Assembly: GCA_963663285.2 (NCBI GenBank)
Contig: CAXXNI010000004.1
Span: 186,001 to 250,000, forward strand
Source: CAXXOK01 sp963663285
GTDB taxonomy: Bacteria; Bacillota; Clostridia; Christensenellales; Aristaeellaceae
Direction: 5' to 3'
DNA: 64,000 nt
In this document: piece after piece, positions 34,516 through 42,971 of the stretch
Position numbering within the stretch: the stretch's first letter is position 1
How the letters are laid out: the number at the start of each line of letters is the position of its first letter
Translations under genes and position numbers: made by a program
Notes under the pieces: generated by a model
The model's database searches: none
What the model saw: only the letters and a program-made list of their open reading frames with translations
What the model was told of the DNA's origin: nothing

Positions 34516-35970
34516 ATGATGAAAAAAATACTAAGCGTACTGGTTACGGTTGCCTTATGTTTATCTTCATTCTCTGCGCTGGCGGAAGCGCAAACGGCGG
34601 ATGGAACTCCGCCTGCCATGCCGGATGGGCAAAGCGCAGGCATGGCGCCCGGGGGTGGTATGGGCGGCGGCAGCAGCCAGCCGGACAGCTACACCGCCGT
34701 ATACACCTATGCGGAAGATACAGCCATTGACGGGGGTATCTACACCTCCACCGGGACGGATGAAAGCGCGGTGCTCGTAACCGGCGGCACCCTGACCCTG
34801 AGCGGCGCGGCGATCGACCGTACTTCCTCCGATAGCACCGGCGGAGATAACGCCAGCTTTTACGGCGTGGGCGCAGCGGTGCTGGTAACGGACGGTACCG
34901 CGGTAATCACCGACAGTACCATTACCACCGACGCATCCGGCGGCGCGGGTGTATTCGCCTATGGCGACGGTGTTGCCTATATATCCGATAGTACCATTAC
35001 CACCCAGCAGGATACATCCGGCGGCATCCATGTGGCGGGCGGCGGTACACTGTACGCCAGCAACCTGAATGTGGAAACAAACGGCGGCTCGGCCGCGGCC
35101 ATCCGCTCCGACCGGGGCAGCGGCACCATGGTAGTGGACGGCGGCACCTACGTATCCAACGGTTCCGGTTCTCCGGCCATCTACTGCACGGCGGATATTT
35201 CCGTGAATGATGCGACGCTGGTGGCGACCGGCTCCGAGGCGCTATGCCTGGAAGGCCTGAACAGCGTTCGGCTGTTTAACAGCGACCTGACCGGCAACAT
35301 GCCGGATTCGGAACAGAACGACAATACATGGACCGTGATTTTGTACCAGAGTATGTCCGGCGATGCGGAAGTCGGCGAGGGCCTGTTTGAAATGACCGGC
35401 GGCACGCTGACATCCGAAAACGGCGGCCTGTTCTACACCACCAACACCCAGAGCGAGTTTGTACTGTCGGGCGTGGAAATTACGGCTGCCGAGGATGGCG
35501 CGTACTTCCTGCGGTGCACGGGCAACACGAACCAGCGCGGTTGGGGCACCAGCGGCGCCAACGGTGCGGACTGTACCTTTACGGGGATCGGCCAGATGAT
35601 GAACGGCGATGTGCAGTGGGACAGCATTTCCCAGTTGGATTTGTACCTGACTGAAGGCAGTGTGCTCACCGGCGCGGTTGTAGATGACGAATCCTGCGCG
35701 GGCGAGGGCGGCGACGGATACAGCAGCCTCTATATCGATGCAGCCTCCGGCTGGGTGGTCACGGGCGACAGCACCGTAACCAACCTGTACGCACAGGGCA
35801 GCATTACGGATGCAGACGGCAACACCGTTACCATTACCGGTACTGATGGCACCGTATACGTGCAGGGCACCAGCCAGTACACCATTACCGTAACCACCTA
35901 TTCCACCCAGTGTGACCTGAGCGGCGCGGGCAGCGTGAGCAACTGGAGCGACTACGCGGTGGAAATGTAA
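34516..35970 (+). CDS. Secreted Gly/Thr/Ser-rich repeat protein, probable beta-helix
   Basis: A 484-residue exported protein. AAGGAGGGATCC precedes the double ATG. A signal peptide (MMKKILSVLVTVALCLSSFS, then ALAEA) is followed by a Pro/Gly/Met-rich segment and about 400 residues of short strand-turn repeats ('GGTLTLSGAAIDRT', 'GTAVITDSTITTDASGG', 'GVAYISDSTITTQQDTSGG') that suggest a right-handed beta-helix. No wall anchor or catalytic motif is seen. Similar proteins are often called hypothetical or adhesin-like. It has its own promoter and terminator. Confidence 0.75.
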   Translation: MMKKILSVLVTVALCLSSFSALAEAQTADGTPPAMPDGQSAGMAPGGGMGGGSSQPDSYTAVYTYAEDTAIDGGIYTSTGTDESAVLVTGGTLTLSGAAIDRTSSDSTGGDNASFYGVGAAVLVTDGTAVITDSTITTDASGGAGVFAYGDGVAYISDSTITTQQDTSGGIHVAGGGTLYASNLNVETNGGSAAAIRSDRGSGTMVVDGGTYVSNGSGSPAIYCTADISVNDATLVATGSEALCLEGLNSVRLFNSDLTGNMPDSEQNDNTWTVILYQSMSGDAEVGEGLFEMTGGTLTSENGGLFYTTNTQSEFVLSGVEITAAEDGAYFLRCTGNTNQRGWGTSGANGADCTFTGIGQMMNGDVQWDSISQLDLYLTEGSVLTGAVVDDESCAGEGGDGYSSLYIDAASGWVVTGDSTVTNLYAQGSITDADGNTVTITGTDGTVYVQGTSQYTITVTTYSTQCDLSGAGSVSNWSDYAVEM

Positions 35971-36021
35971 GGGTGAAAATCCGTTAACGATAGATATTCT
36001 TTTGCAGGGCAGCAACCTACC

Positions 36022-36052
36022 GCCCGGAGAGCATACCGCTCTCCGGGCTTTG
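36022..36052 (+). terminator. Terminator of the secreted repeat protein gene
   Basis: Perfect 11-bp stem GCCCGGAGAGC/GCTCTCCGGGC with a five-base loop, then TTTGTG, 52 bases after the stop codon. Confidence 0.75.
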
Positions 36053-36358
36053 TGTATTCAGCAATGAGAATGGATAGGCATGCTCCATCCGCAGGCCTGC
36101 TGTGCGGGGCTGTTTGTGACGTGTTCTGTTGCCCGCGGCGGAGAAAGAGCAGCACGGTAAGGCGGATGGAAATGCCTTCTTGCCGGTGTCCTGCCGTGGT
36201 TTGGCGGTAAAACCCTGCATGCGGCAGCATCGCTTTTGATCCATTCCACAGTATAGCAAGCTTCCTTTTTGGACTTGCAATCCGGCAGGGGGCATACATC
36301 ATTCGGAATACAGGGCAACCTGCTTGGAGCGTGCTTGTGGCAATAAGGGTGTGTATAC
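36053..36358. other. Intergenic stretch without a convincing gene
   Basis: Several overlapping minus-strand frames exist (e.g. 36058-36360), but they have low-complexity His/Pro/Arg composition and no ribosome binding site. Nothing is called. Confidence 0.5.
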
Positions 36359-36393
36359 AAGAATCCGGCTGCGAAAACTGCAGCCGGATTCTT
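36359..36393 (-). terminator. Terminator after the KTSC gene
   Basis: A 14-bp perfect stem AAGAATCCGGCTGC/GCAGCCGGATTCTT directly after the KTSC stop codon, followed on the minus strand by a short T-containing tail. Confidence 0.7.
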
Positions 36394-36394
36394 G

Positions 36395-36598
36395 TTAACG
36401 AATGCGGTGATGAGGATGGGTCTTTTCCAACCGGGTCAACGCTTGATCGAACGATTCGGAGCACATAAAATCTTCATACTCTGTTTTGCTTACCGCCTGA
36501 ACCTCGTACAATTGGTCGTTAAACAACTGTACTTCCAGGGTTTCGTTCTGCCAGCCGACGCTTGCAATGCTCTGATCGACTATGGGGATACGACGCAT
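36395..36598 (-). CDS. KTSC-domain protein
   Basis: A 67-residue protein starting at ATG 36598 after GGGGAGG. 'VDQSIASVGWQNETLEVQLFNDQLYEVQAVSKTEYEDF' fits the KTSC domain, a small beta-rich module often fused to or found near lysyl-tRNA synthetases and phage proteins and thought to bind RNA. The usual closing 'A.S.G..FN' is replaced by 'CSESFDQALTRLEKTHP'. Function uncertain. Confidence 0.7.
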   Translation of the reverse strand: MRRIPIVDQSIASVGWQNETLEVQLFNDQLYEVQAVSKTEYEDFMCSESFDQALTRLEKTHPHHRIR

Positions 36599-36762
36599 CC
36601 GACCACCTCCCCTCTGTTTCATTATTGTACCACAATTGATAAATTCTGAACATATTGCGGCAGGAATCGATAAGGTTTTCGGAGCGCAGACAGAAAAAAT
36701 TTTTCTGCGCAAGGCAATGAGGATTGCATTAGCGCTGGTAAAAGATAGAAGATAAGCCTATA

Positions 36763-37416
36763 CTATAGAAAAAGAATATTAAGGAATGAATACAGATGAA
36801 GAAATATACCGACCGGGAAGTCACGCCGCTTATTTTTCATCATATCGTTCACTATGGCTGGCTGCCGGCTGATCCGCTGCCAGCAATGGACGACTGATGC
36901 TTCCGGCAGATAGGTAACCTCGTAACCGGCTTCCCATACGCGGATGCAAAACTCGGCATCTTCGGGCGCATAGAAAATACTTTCGTCAAACAACCCTGTT
37001 TGCGGCAAGATGCTGAAGCGCAACAGCCAGCATGCACTGAGCAGGTAATCTGTACTCTGCGGGCGCAGGTCGTTGGCATCGGTCATTTGATCGTTCCGTT
37101 CACAGTATCGCTGAACCGATTTGTTTGGAATTGCTTTAAACGCTTTGCTCCAAAGGGTCGGGAACCGCCGTGCATTCATTTGTACTGTGCCGTCGGGCGA
37201 AAGCAGCCGCGGGCCGGCAAGGCCGCACGAGGGGTGGTTTTCCATATAGGCGGTCATACGCGCTAACGCTTCTTGCGTGATAAACGCGTCGGAATCCAGA
37301 ATGCAAACAAAATCGCAGGTCTTGATTTGGCGTAAAGCATAATTCCGTGAAACAGTGGTATCTCTGTTTTCAGGAAACAGCGTCGCCGGAGCAAAATAGA
37401 ATTGAATAGATTGCAA
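36763..37416 (-). pseudogene. 5'-truncated family 2 glycosyltransferase
   Basis: The frame encodes the middle and end of a rhamnosyltransferase-like GT2 enzyme: 'SRNYALRQIKTCDFVCILDSDAFI' (nucleotide-sugar DxD region), 'CGLAGPRLLSPDGTVQMNARRFP', 'GLFDESIFYAPEDAEFCIRVWEAGYEVTYLPEASVVH'. The first 70-80 residues, with the usual 'VxIVxYN' strand and 'VDNxSxDG' site, are missing. The frame opens at a TTG with no ribosome binding site. It is most likely a remnant, although an unseen frameshift at the 5' end is possible. Confidence 0.65.
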
Positions 37417-37741
37417 TACGCAGCGCAGAAGCGGAACATACCCTGGCGATTTTATGCCATTTCATAGGATTTTTTATTGTCCTCTCCCGCGGGGAGTTGA
37501 TGTTAGCCATGGTATGCTGACTGTGGTTGAAAATTTCTTTTGAAACGCCTCTGTAATTGCTTTTTAAAATGGGTCGTGCTATAATGCCAAACGAGAGATG
37601 ATGGTAAAGCACGTATCGGTGCACCCATAAAAAAGTCGCGGCGACGCCGTTTATTTTTGTTTGCACCGTTCCTTGCCGGCGGTATCTGTAAGAATGAAAT
37701 CAAAGCAAATGCTTTGATGAAAAGTTCGGAAGGAGTACCGC
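37417..37741. other. Intergenic region upstream of the tartrate/malate dehydrogenase
   Basis: Holds a good sigma-A promoter (37557-37585) and no coding frame with protein-like composition. A long 5' leader of about 150 bases precedes the next gene; no known riboswitch core was recognised in it. Confidence 0.5.
37557..37585 (+). promoter_or_regulatory. Promoter of the tartrate/D-malate dehydrogenase gene
   Basis: TTGCTT (37557-37562), 17 bases, perfect TATAAT (37580-37585). This is a housekeeping promoter, in contrast to the sigma-54 promoter further right. Confidence 0.7.
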
Positions 37742-38812
37742 ATGAAAAAGTATAAAATGGCTGTGATTGCCGGTGACGGCATCGGTCCCGAAGTGATCGC
37801 TGAAGGCGTGAAAGTGCTGGATGCGATTGCTGCAATTGACGGTGGCTTCAAATTTGAATGGACTTTTTTTCCCTGGGGATGCGAGTATTATCTTGCCAAC
37901 GGGAAAATGATGGACGACAACGGCATTGAAACGCTTCGCCGCTTTGATGCTATCTACCTGGGTGCTGTCGGCGCCCCGGGCGTGCCGGATCATATATCGC
38001 TGTGGGATCTGCTTCTGGTGATTCGGAAAAGCTTTGACCAGTACGTTAACCTTCGGCCCGTTAAGCTGCTGCGGGGTGCGCCCTGCCCGTTAAAAGATGT
38101 ACGGCGCGAGGACATCGATATGACGTTCATTCGTGAAAACAGCGAAGGCGAATATGCCGGCAGCGGCAGTTGGCTTTATAAGGATAAGCCCAACGAAGTC
38201 GTTATTCAAAACGGCGTGTTTTCACGGGTTGGCTGCGAGCGGATTATCCGGTATGCCTACGAGCTGGCAAAAAAGGAAAACAAAACGTTAACGTCTGTCA
38301 GCAAAGGCAATGCGCTGAACTACTCCATGGTTTTCTGGGACCAGATTTTCAAGGAGGTTGGCCGGGACTATCCGGACGTAAAAACGTATTCTCTGCTGGT
38401 GGATGCCGCAAGCATGTTCATGGTAAAAGACCCAAAACGCTTTGAAATCGTTGTTACATCAAACCTTTTCGGGGATATATTAACCGACCTTGGCGCGGCC
38501 ATCTCCGGCGGCATGGGCCTTGCGGCGGGGGCAAACCTCAACCCTGAACGCAAATATCCTTCTATGTTCGAGCCTATCCACGGCTCCGCGCCCGACATCG
38601 CGGGTAAAGGCATCGCCAATCCGCTGGCATCCATATGGTCGGCCAGCCAGATACTTGATTTCTTCGGCTATGAGGAGCACGGGCGCAAAGTGTTGAGCGT
38701 GATTGAAAAACTGCTCGTGGAAAAGACCACCCTGACGCCTGATGTAGGGGGCACTGCGTCCACTTCCGAAGTGGGCGATGCGGCTGTTGCGCTTTTGAAA
38801 CAGTGGAGTTAG
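37742..38812 (+). CDS. Tartrate/D-malate dehydrogenase-like beta-decarboxylating enzyme
   Basis: A 356-residue NAD-dependent dehydrogenase of the isocitrate/isopropylmalate family. 'AVIAGDGIGPEVIAEG' opens the fold; 'FIRENSEGEYAG' and 'YVNLRPVKLL' are the substrate site; 'DAASMFMVKDPKRFEIVVTSNLFGDILTDLGAAI' carries the metal Asp; and 'FEPIHGSAPDIAGKGIANP' binds NAD. The 'NSEGEY' loop fits tartrate dehydrogenase/decarboxylase and D-malate dehydrogenase (TtuC/DmlA) better than LeuB. GGAAGGAG precedes the ATG. It would feed pyruvate, glycerate or oxaloglycolate into the downstream pathway. Confidence 0.85.
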   Translation: MKKYKMAVIAGDGIGPEVIAEGVKVLDAIAAIDGGFKFEWTFFPWGCEYYLANGKMMDDNGIETLRRFDAIYLGAVGAPGVPDHISLWDLLLVIRKSFDQYVNLRPVKLLRGAPCPLKDVRREDIDMTFIRENSEGEYAGSGSWLYKDKPNEVVIQNGVFSRVGCERIIRYAYELAKKENKTLTSVSKGNALNYSMVFWDQIFKEVGRDYPDVKTYSLLVDAASMFMVKDPKRFEIVVTSNLFGDILTDLGAAISGGMGLAAGANLNPERKYPSMFEPIHGSAPDIAGKGIANPLASIWSASQILDFFGYEEHGRKVLSVIEKLLVEKTTLTPDVGGTASTSEVGDAAVALLKQWS

Positions 38813-38826
38813 CCAAATGATATTGC

Positions 38827-38862
38827 TGCCTGCGGCATAGTGCGAAGCCGCAGGCATATTTT
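38827..38862. terminator. Terminator between the dehydrogenase gene and rpoN
   Basis: Perfect 10-bp stem TGCCTGCGGC/GCCGCAGGCA followed by TATTTT. It lies between convergent genes and may work in both directions. Confidence 0.75.
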
Positions 38863-38864
38863 CC

Positions 38865-40181
38865 TTATTTCGCTTTGCCCGACCGTGCGTACGAACAGGG
38901 GATGAACAGCGCTTCTCTGTGCTTGGTCACGGCACGCCGCGAAATGGGAATTCCTTCAAGGGCGAGCGCCTGGGATATCGACTGGTCGCTGAGCGGCACG
39001 GCGGGGTTTTCGCAGCGGATGAGTGCGGCGATGCGGCCCTGTATAAATGCAATGGATTTTTCGCCTTCACGGCTCCGGTAGGAAGAACGCGAGAAGAAAA
39101 ACGCCAGTGGATGCACGCCAAGGTCGCAGCGCAAGGTTTTGTTTTTCAACGTTCGTGTTATGGTGGATGCGTGTACGCCGACGATCCCGGCGAGCGTTTG
39201 CATGGAACATGGGTTTGGGCAGTCCGCTTCTCCACGGAAGTAGGCTTGCTGTAATGCGGCAATCGCCTCGCCGCAGCTAAGCAGCGTATTGCTGCGCCGG
39301 CGCAAGCTCGCGTCAAGGGTTTGCGCCAATGCCAGCTTTTCGCGGATGCAAGCGGTATCCTCGTGGACGTCCGCTAAAGAATGCCGTATCTGCCGGGCGG
39401 TATCCGCGTCTATACGCAGCTGAAAACAGGCATCCGGATTCAGCGATACGGTAAGCACGCCGTTTTCGTCCGTTTTCACCAGTAAGTCCGGCGGCGCGAA
39501 AGGAATATCTGCGGCGGAGGCAAACCCGTTGCCGGGCTTGGGATTGAGCGATACGATCACGTCTCTGGCACGCAATACTTCTTCGTCGGCCACACCGCAA
39601 AGAACGGCAATCTTGTGAAAACGGTGATGGGCGAGAAGATCCAGATGGTCATGCACGATGCGAAACGCAAGCGGATCGGGCGAGGGAGAACGCTTTATCT
39701 GTAACAGCAGACACTCGCGCAGGTTGCGGGCGCCGACGCCCGCGGGGGAGAAGGACTGCAAACACCGGAGCGCGGTTTTGGCATTCTCCTGCGAAACACA
39801 AAGCGCCTTGGCGATCTGCGGCAAAGGCATAGCCAAAAATCCGTTGACATCCATGCGGTCGATTAAAAATCGGACATGCCTGCGCATATCGTTTGGAATT
39901 GGCGCCAGGGTTGCCTGTTCCAAAAGATGCTCATGGAGGGTAACGCGGCTATGCGAATCGCTTTGCAAATGCAGGTAGGCATCTGCATCGCCGGACTGCG
40001 AAGGTTGGGACGTGTGCGCTGAAAAGGCGGCGCTGCTTTCATAACGGATAAACGGATTCTCAAGCGATTGCCGGGTTAAAAACGAATGCAGCTCAAAAGC
40101 GCTCATTTCCAGAATGTGCAGGGCCTGAATCTGCTGTTGTGAAAGCGTAAGCTTCTGATGCTGATCCATGCCAAGCTGCAC
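38865..40181 (-). CDS. rpoN: RNA polymerase sigma-54 factor
   Basis: About 438 residues. Region I is Gln/Leu-rich ('KLTLSQQQIQALHILEMSAFEL') and contacts activators; the core-binding domain follows ('LEQATLAPIPNDMRRHVRFLIDRMDVNGFLAM'); the helix-turn-helix is 'LAGIVGVHASTITRTLKNKTL'; and the C-terminal RpoN box is 'SRRAVTKHREALFIP', which reads the -24 element. The start is ambiguous: GTG 40181 follows AAGGA and gives MQLGMDQ; ATG 40169 lacks a ribosome binding site. It is divergent from a pdxA-like gene and close to an enhancer-binding protein gene. Confidence 0.93.
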   Translation of the reverse strand: MQLGMDQHQKLTLSQQQIQALHILEMSAFELHSFLTRQSLENPFIRYESSAAFSAHTSQPSQSGDADAYLHLQSDSHSRVTLHEHLLEQATLAPIPNDMRRHVRFLIDRMDVNGFLAMPLPQIAKALCVSQENAKTALRCLQSFSPAGVGARNLRECLLLQIKRSPSPDPLAFRIVHDHLDLLAHHRFHKIAVLCGVADEEVLRARDVIVSLNPKPGNGFASAADIPFAPPDLLVKTDENGVLTVSLNPDACFQLRIDADTARQIRHSLADVHEDTACIREKLALAQTLDASLRRRSNTLLSCGEAIAALQQAYFRGEADCPNPCSMQTLAGIVGVHASTITRTLKNKTLRCDLGVHPLAFFFSRSSYRSREGEKSIAFIQGRIAALIRCENPAVPLSDQSISQALALEGIPISRRAVTKHREALFIPCSYARSGKAK

Positions 40182-40348
40182 GCAGACCACATCCTTTTTA
40201 ACGATAAGTATGAACGAATTTTGCGGGTTCAGTATAACAGTGCGAACTTTAAAAAGCAAGTTGCCCCGGATGCGCAGGGCATTACGCAAGAACGCACCGG
40301 CAGCAAAGCGTTTACAGGGCAGGGTATGTTACGCAAGGAGGGAAAAGC

Positions 40349-41374
40349 ATGGAACCGAATAAACAAAAACCGTTTGTCGGCATCGTTTTGGGTGATCCCG
40401 CCGGGATCGGCCCGGAAATCGTACTTAAACTGTTAATGAGGCCAAGCACATACGCGTATGCTAAGCCCGTACTGATAGGCAATTATGAAATGCTGTGCCA
40501 AACCGCCAGACGCATCGGCAGCGAGCTGTTCTTTTCCAAATCAAGCATGGAAGAACTGTCGGAAGAGGGCGACCCCGCCTATTTAAAGGGAATTCCGGTT
40601 ATTGATATTCCGGGGGATACCGCGGCTGTGGTGCTGGGCGAAGTAAGCGCCGCCGCAGGCAAATTCGCGTACGATTCCATTGTATGCGGCTATCATATGC
40701 TGGAGAAGCAATTGATTACCGCCATGATTATGGGCCCGATCAACAAACAGGCGCTGGCGATTGCAAATAACCGCTACCGCTCCGAATATGAACTTTTCGC
40801 CCATCTGGCCGGGGTGGCGGAAGTGCAGAGCGTGGTAAAAGGCGGGTCCTTATTCCGGTCCTCGGTAATCGGCCATGTGCCGTTTCGCAGGATCATCGAA
40901 ATGCTGACCACGGAGCGGATTGTGGAAACCGGAATCGGGCTGAACCATGTGTTGAAGGATATACTGGGCGTGCCGGCGCGGATATGCATTGCCGCGCTGA
41001 ACCCGCACGGCGGCGAGGGCGGCATTTTGGGCGAAGAAGAATCGGAAATTATTATTCCGGCTGTGAAGGAGCTGCAGCGCAGAGGGATAGACATCAGCGG
41101 CCCCTACCCCAGCGATACGATCTATACACGTGCCGTTAACAATGGGTACGACGGCATCATTTATTTGTACCACGATCAGGGAAACATTGCCATGAAAGCA
41201 AAAATGTTTGAAACAACCGCCCTGATCTATACCAATCTGCCCTATCCCATTCTCTCCACAGGGCATGGAAGCGCTATGGATATTGCGCCGCTGGGCATCG
41301 CGAATGCGACCAACTTGTGTTATGTAATGTCAACGCTCGCAACGATCCTGCAAAGGCGGTCCGGTGCGGAGTAA
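40349..41374 (+). CDS. PdxA-family 4-phospho-hydroxyacid dehydrogenase (intact copy)
   Basis: A 341-residue NAD-dependent dehydrogenase/decarboxylase of the PdxA fold. It carries 'GDPAGIGPEIVLKLL' at the N-terminus, 'MGPINKQAL', metal-binding His residues in 'ELFAHLAGV', 'NPHGGEGG' and 'YLYHDQGNIAMK', and 'STGHGSAMDIA' at the end. AAGGAGGG precedes the ATG. Biosynthetic PdxA acts on 4-phospho-hydroxythreonine, but copies in catabolic operons (PdxA2, DenD-type) act on D-threonate or D-erythronate 4-phosphate; context favours the latter. A second copy lies at 42972. Confidence 0.85.
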   Translation: MEPNKQKPFVGIVLGDPAGIGPEIVLKLLMRPSTYAYAKPVLIGNYEMLCQTARRIGSELFFSKSSMEELSEEGDPAYLKGIPVIDIPGDTAAVVLGEVSAAAGKFAYDSIVCGYHMLEKQLITAMIMGPINKQALAIANNRYRSEYELFAHLAGVAEVQSVVKGGSLFRSSVIGHVPFRRIIEMLTTERIVETGIGLNHVLKDILGVPARICIAALNPHGGEGGILGEEESEIIIPAVKELQRRGIDISGPYPSDTIYTRAVNNGYDGIIYLYHDQGNIAMKAKMFETTALIYTNLPYPILSTGHGSAMDIAPLGIANATNLCYVMSTLATILQRRSGAE

Positions 41375-41407
41375 GTGAACTGCCATCGTTCCGGAGGGGG
41401 TGTAATC

Positions 41408-42697
41408 ATGGCAAATGAACTGCAATTTTTGCAGTCGCAATCGCTTTTGGCAGCCATTCATACGGCGCTGCGTATCACCGACATGCAGGGAAAGGAAATA
41501 TACCACAACGCCAATTGGGATGCGCTGCTTCCCCAAATGGAGGGGGTGGACAGCGGCGAACTGGCGGCTAAGGCGCTGGAATGCGGCTCTGCGCAAGAAC
41601 GCAGGGGAATATTGATTTTGCACTGCATTGCCGTCCGTCAACCGGATTTTAGCGGCGTGGTATCGGAGATTTATCCTGCCAATCTGGATGAACTGGTGCA
41701 GGGCTCCCCGTTTGACAGCGCGGATATAAGCGCCCGCTTAAACCGTTTGCAGCTAAGGGATTGCATTGCAAACAGCGCCAGCATGATCCGCGTATTTGAA
41801 AAAGCAAAACAGGTCGCAAACTATCCAACCACGGTGCTGCTGGTGGGAGAAACGGGCGCCGGCAAAGAGGTGGTGGCCTCCTTTATTCACCGCAACAGCA
41901 GGCGGGAGGATAAAGCGTTTATTAAAATCAATTGCAGCGCGATCCCGGAACAGCTGTTGGAAAGCGAACTGTTTGGCTACGAAACCGGCGCGTTTACGGG
42001 AGCGAAATTAAAAGGCAAGCCGGGGTTGTTTGAACTTGCCAATAACGGAACGCTGCTGCTGGATGAAATTGGCGATATGGCGTTGCCCTTGCAGGCGAAA
42101 CTGCTGCGCGTATTGCAGGAAAATGAGATTATGCGTCTGGGGGGACAAAAAGCCATACCCCTGAATGTCCGCATTATTTCATCAACCAACAGGAACATCA
42201 AGGAAATGATGGAAAAGGGGCAGTTTTCCGAGGCGTTGTACTATCGGCTCAATGTTGTGGAACTTTACATACCTCCCCTGCGGGAACGCCGGGAAGATAT
42301 ACTGCCGCTGTGTACGTTCTTCCTCAGCCAGTTCTGTGAAAAATATAAGCTGGAAAAAACGTTCTCTCAGGAAGTGAAAGAGTACTTTGCCCGGTACGAT
42401 TGGCCGGGGAATGTGCGTGAACTTTGTAATATGGTGGAAAACACAATTGTTTCCTCGGATTGCAGCGTGATCGGACTGGAGGATATTCCGCAGCGCATTA
42501 TCTCCGCCCGGCCCAGCCATACACCTGCTGCGGCTGATGTTTCCAGCATGCAGGATGCGGTTGAGGGAATTCAAAAGGAAGTGATCCGTTCGGCGCTGGA
42601 GAAAAACGGAAGCTTGCGCAAGGCGGCAAAAGCGCTGGAAATGGACCCGGCGACCCTGCATCGACTGGCGAAAAAACTGGGGATTCCGACAACATGA
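41408..42697 (+). CDS. Sigma-54-dependent enhancer-binding protein
   Basis: A 429-residue activator. An N-terminal PAS-like sensor (about residues 8-105) is followed by an AAA+ domain with Walker A 'GETGAGKE' (147-154), the sigma-54-contact loop 'GAFTGA' (194-199) and Walker B 'LLLDEIGD' (217-224). A Fis-type helix-turn-helix ends the protein ('GSLRKAAKALEMDPATLHRLAKK'). There is no receiver domain, so a bound metabolite is the likely signal. GGAGGGGG precedes ATG 41408. A sigma-54 promoter lies 180 bases after its stop, its obvious target. Confidence 0.93.
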   Translation: MANELQFLQSQSLLAAIHTALRITDMQGKEIYHNANWDALLPQMEGVDSGELAAKALECGSAQERRGILILHCIAVRQPDFSGVVSEIYPANLDELVQGSPFDSADISARLNRLQLRDCIANSASMIRVFEKAKQVANYPTTVLLVGETGAGKEVVASFIHRNSRREDKAFIKINCSAIPEQLLESELFGYETGAFTGAKLKGKPGLFELANNGTLLLDEIGDMALPLQAKLLRVLQENEIMRLGGQKAIPLNVRIISSTNRNIKEMMEKGQFSEALYYRLNVVELYIPPLRERREDILPLCTFFLSQFCEKYKLEKTFSQEVKEYFARYDWPGNVRELCNMVENTIVSSDCSVIGLEDIPQRIISARPSHTPAAADVSSMQDAVEGIQKEVIRSALEKNGSLRKAAKALEMDPATLHRLAKKLGIPTT

Positions 42698-42842
42698 AAC
42701 GATGAAACGTTTCAAAAATAAAACACGGCCGACCTGCGGGATGCCCTCGCGGCGGCCGTTTCATGTATCATTCAGAAAAAAATAAAACTTTTTTGACATC
42801 ATCAAACGCTTATGCGGCAGGGGTTTGAAAATAAAATGAAAC
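42695..42842 (+). promoter_or_regulatory. Candidate upstream activator sites
   Basis: The hexamer TGAAAC or its complement GTTTCA occurs five times: 42695, 42703, 42709, 42758 and 42837. The second and third form the perfect palindrome TGAAACGTTTCA (42703-42714), about 170 bases upstream of the -24 box. Distance and symmetry fit a site for the enhancer-binding protein; a CcpA/LacI-type site is the alternative. Confidence 0.5.
42724..42760 (+). terminator. Hairpin after the enhancer-binding protein gene
   Basis: ACGGCCG (42724-42730) pairs with CGGCCGT (42754-42760) with extra GC-rich pairing inside. A weak T run follows. It would separate the activator transcript from the sigma-54 transcript. 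Confidence 0.55.
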
Positions 42843-42878
42843 AGAAATATGCAAATGGAAAGCGGAAAACGAACAGGT

Positions 42879-42894
42879 TGGCACGATAATTGCT
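42879..42894 (+). promoter_or_regulatory. Sigma-54 (-24/-12) promoter
   Basis: TGGCAC-GATAA-TTGCT matches the sigma-54 consensus TGGCAC-N5-TTGCW at every position. It lies 78 bases before the next start codon and just downstream of the gene for a sigma-54 activator. No competing sigma-A promoter is seen here. Confidence 0.9.
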
Positions 42895-42971
42895 ATGTAT
42901 ATCAGTGCAGATACAACCACATCATCTCTCATGGTTTATCATGCAGTCTTATATGTGCTAAGGAGGACCCT

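Noticed and set aside
36058..36360. A 100-codon minus-strand frame
   Set aside because: Several overlapping frames of similar odd composition are present; none has a start signal or domain.
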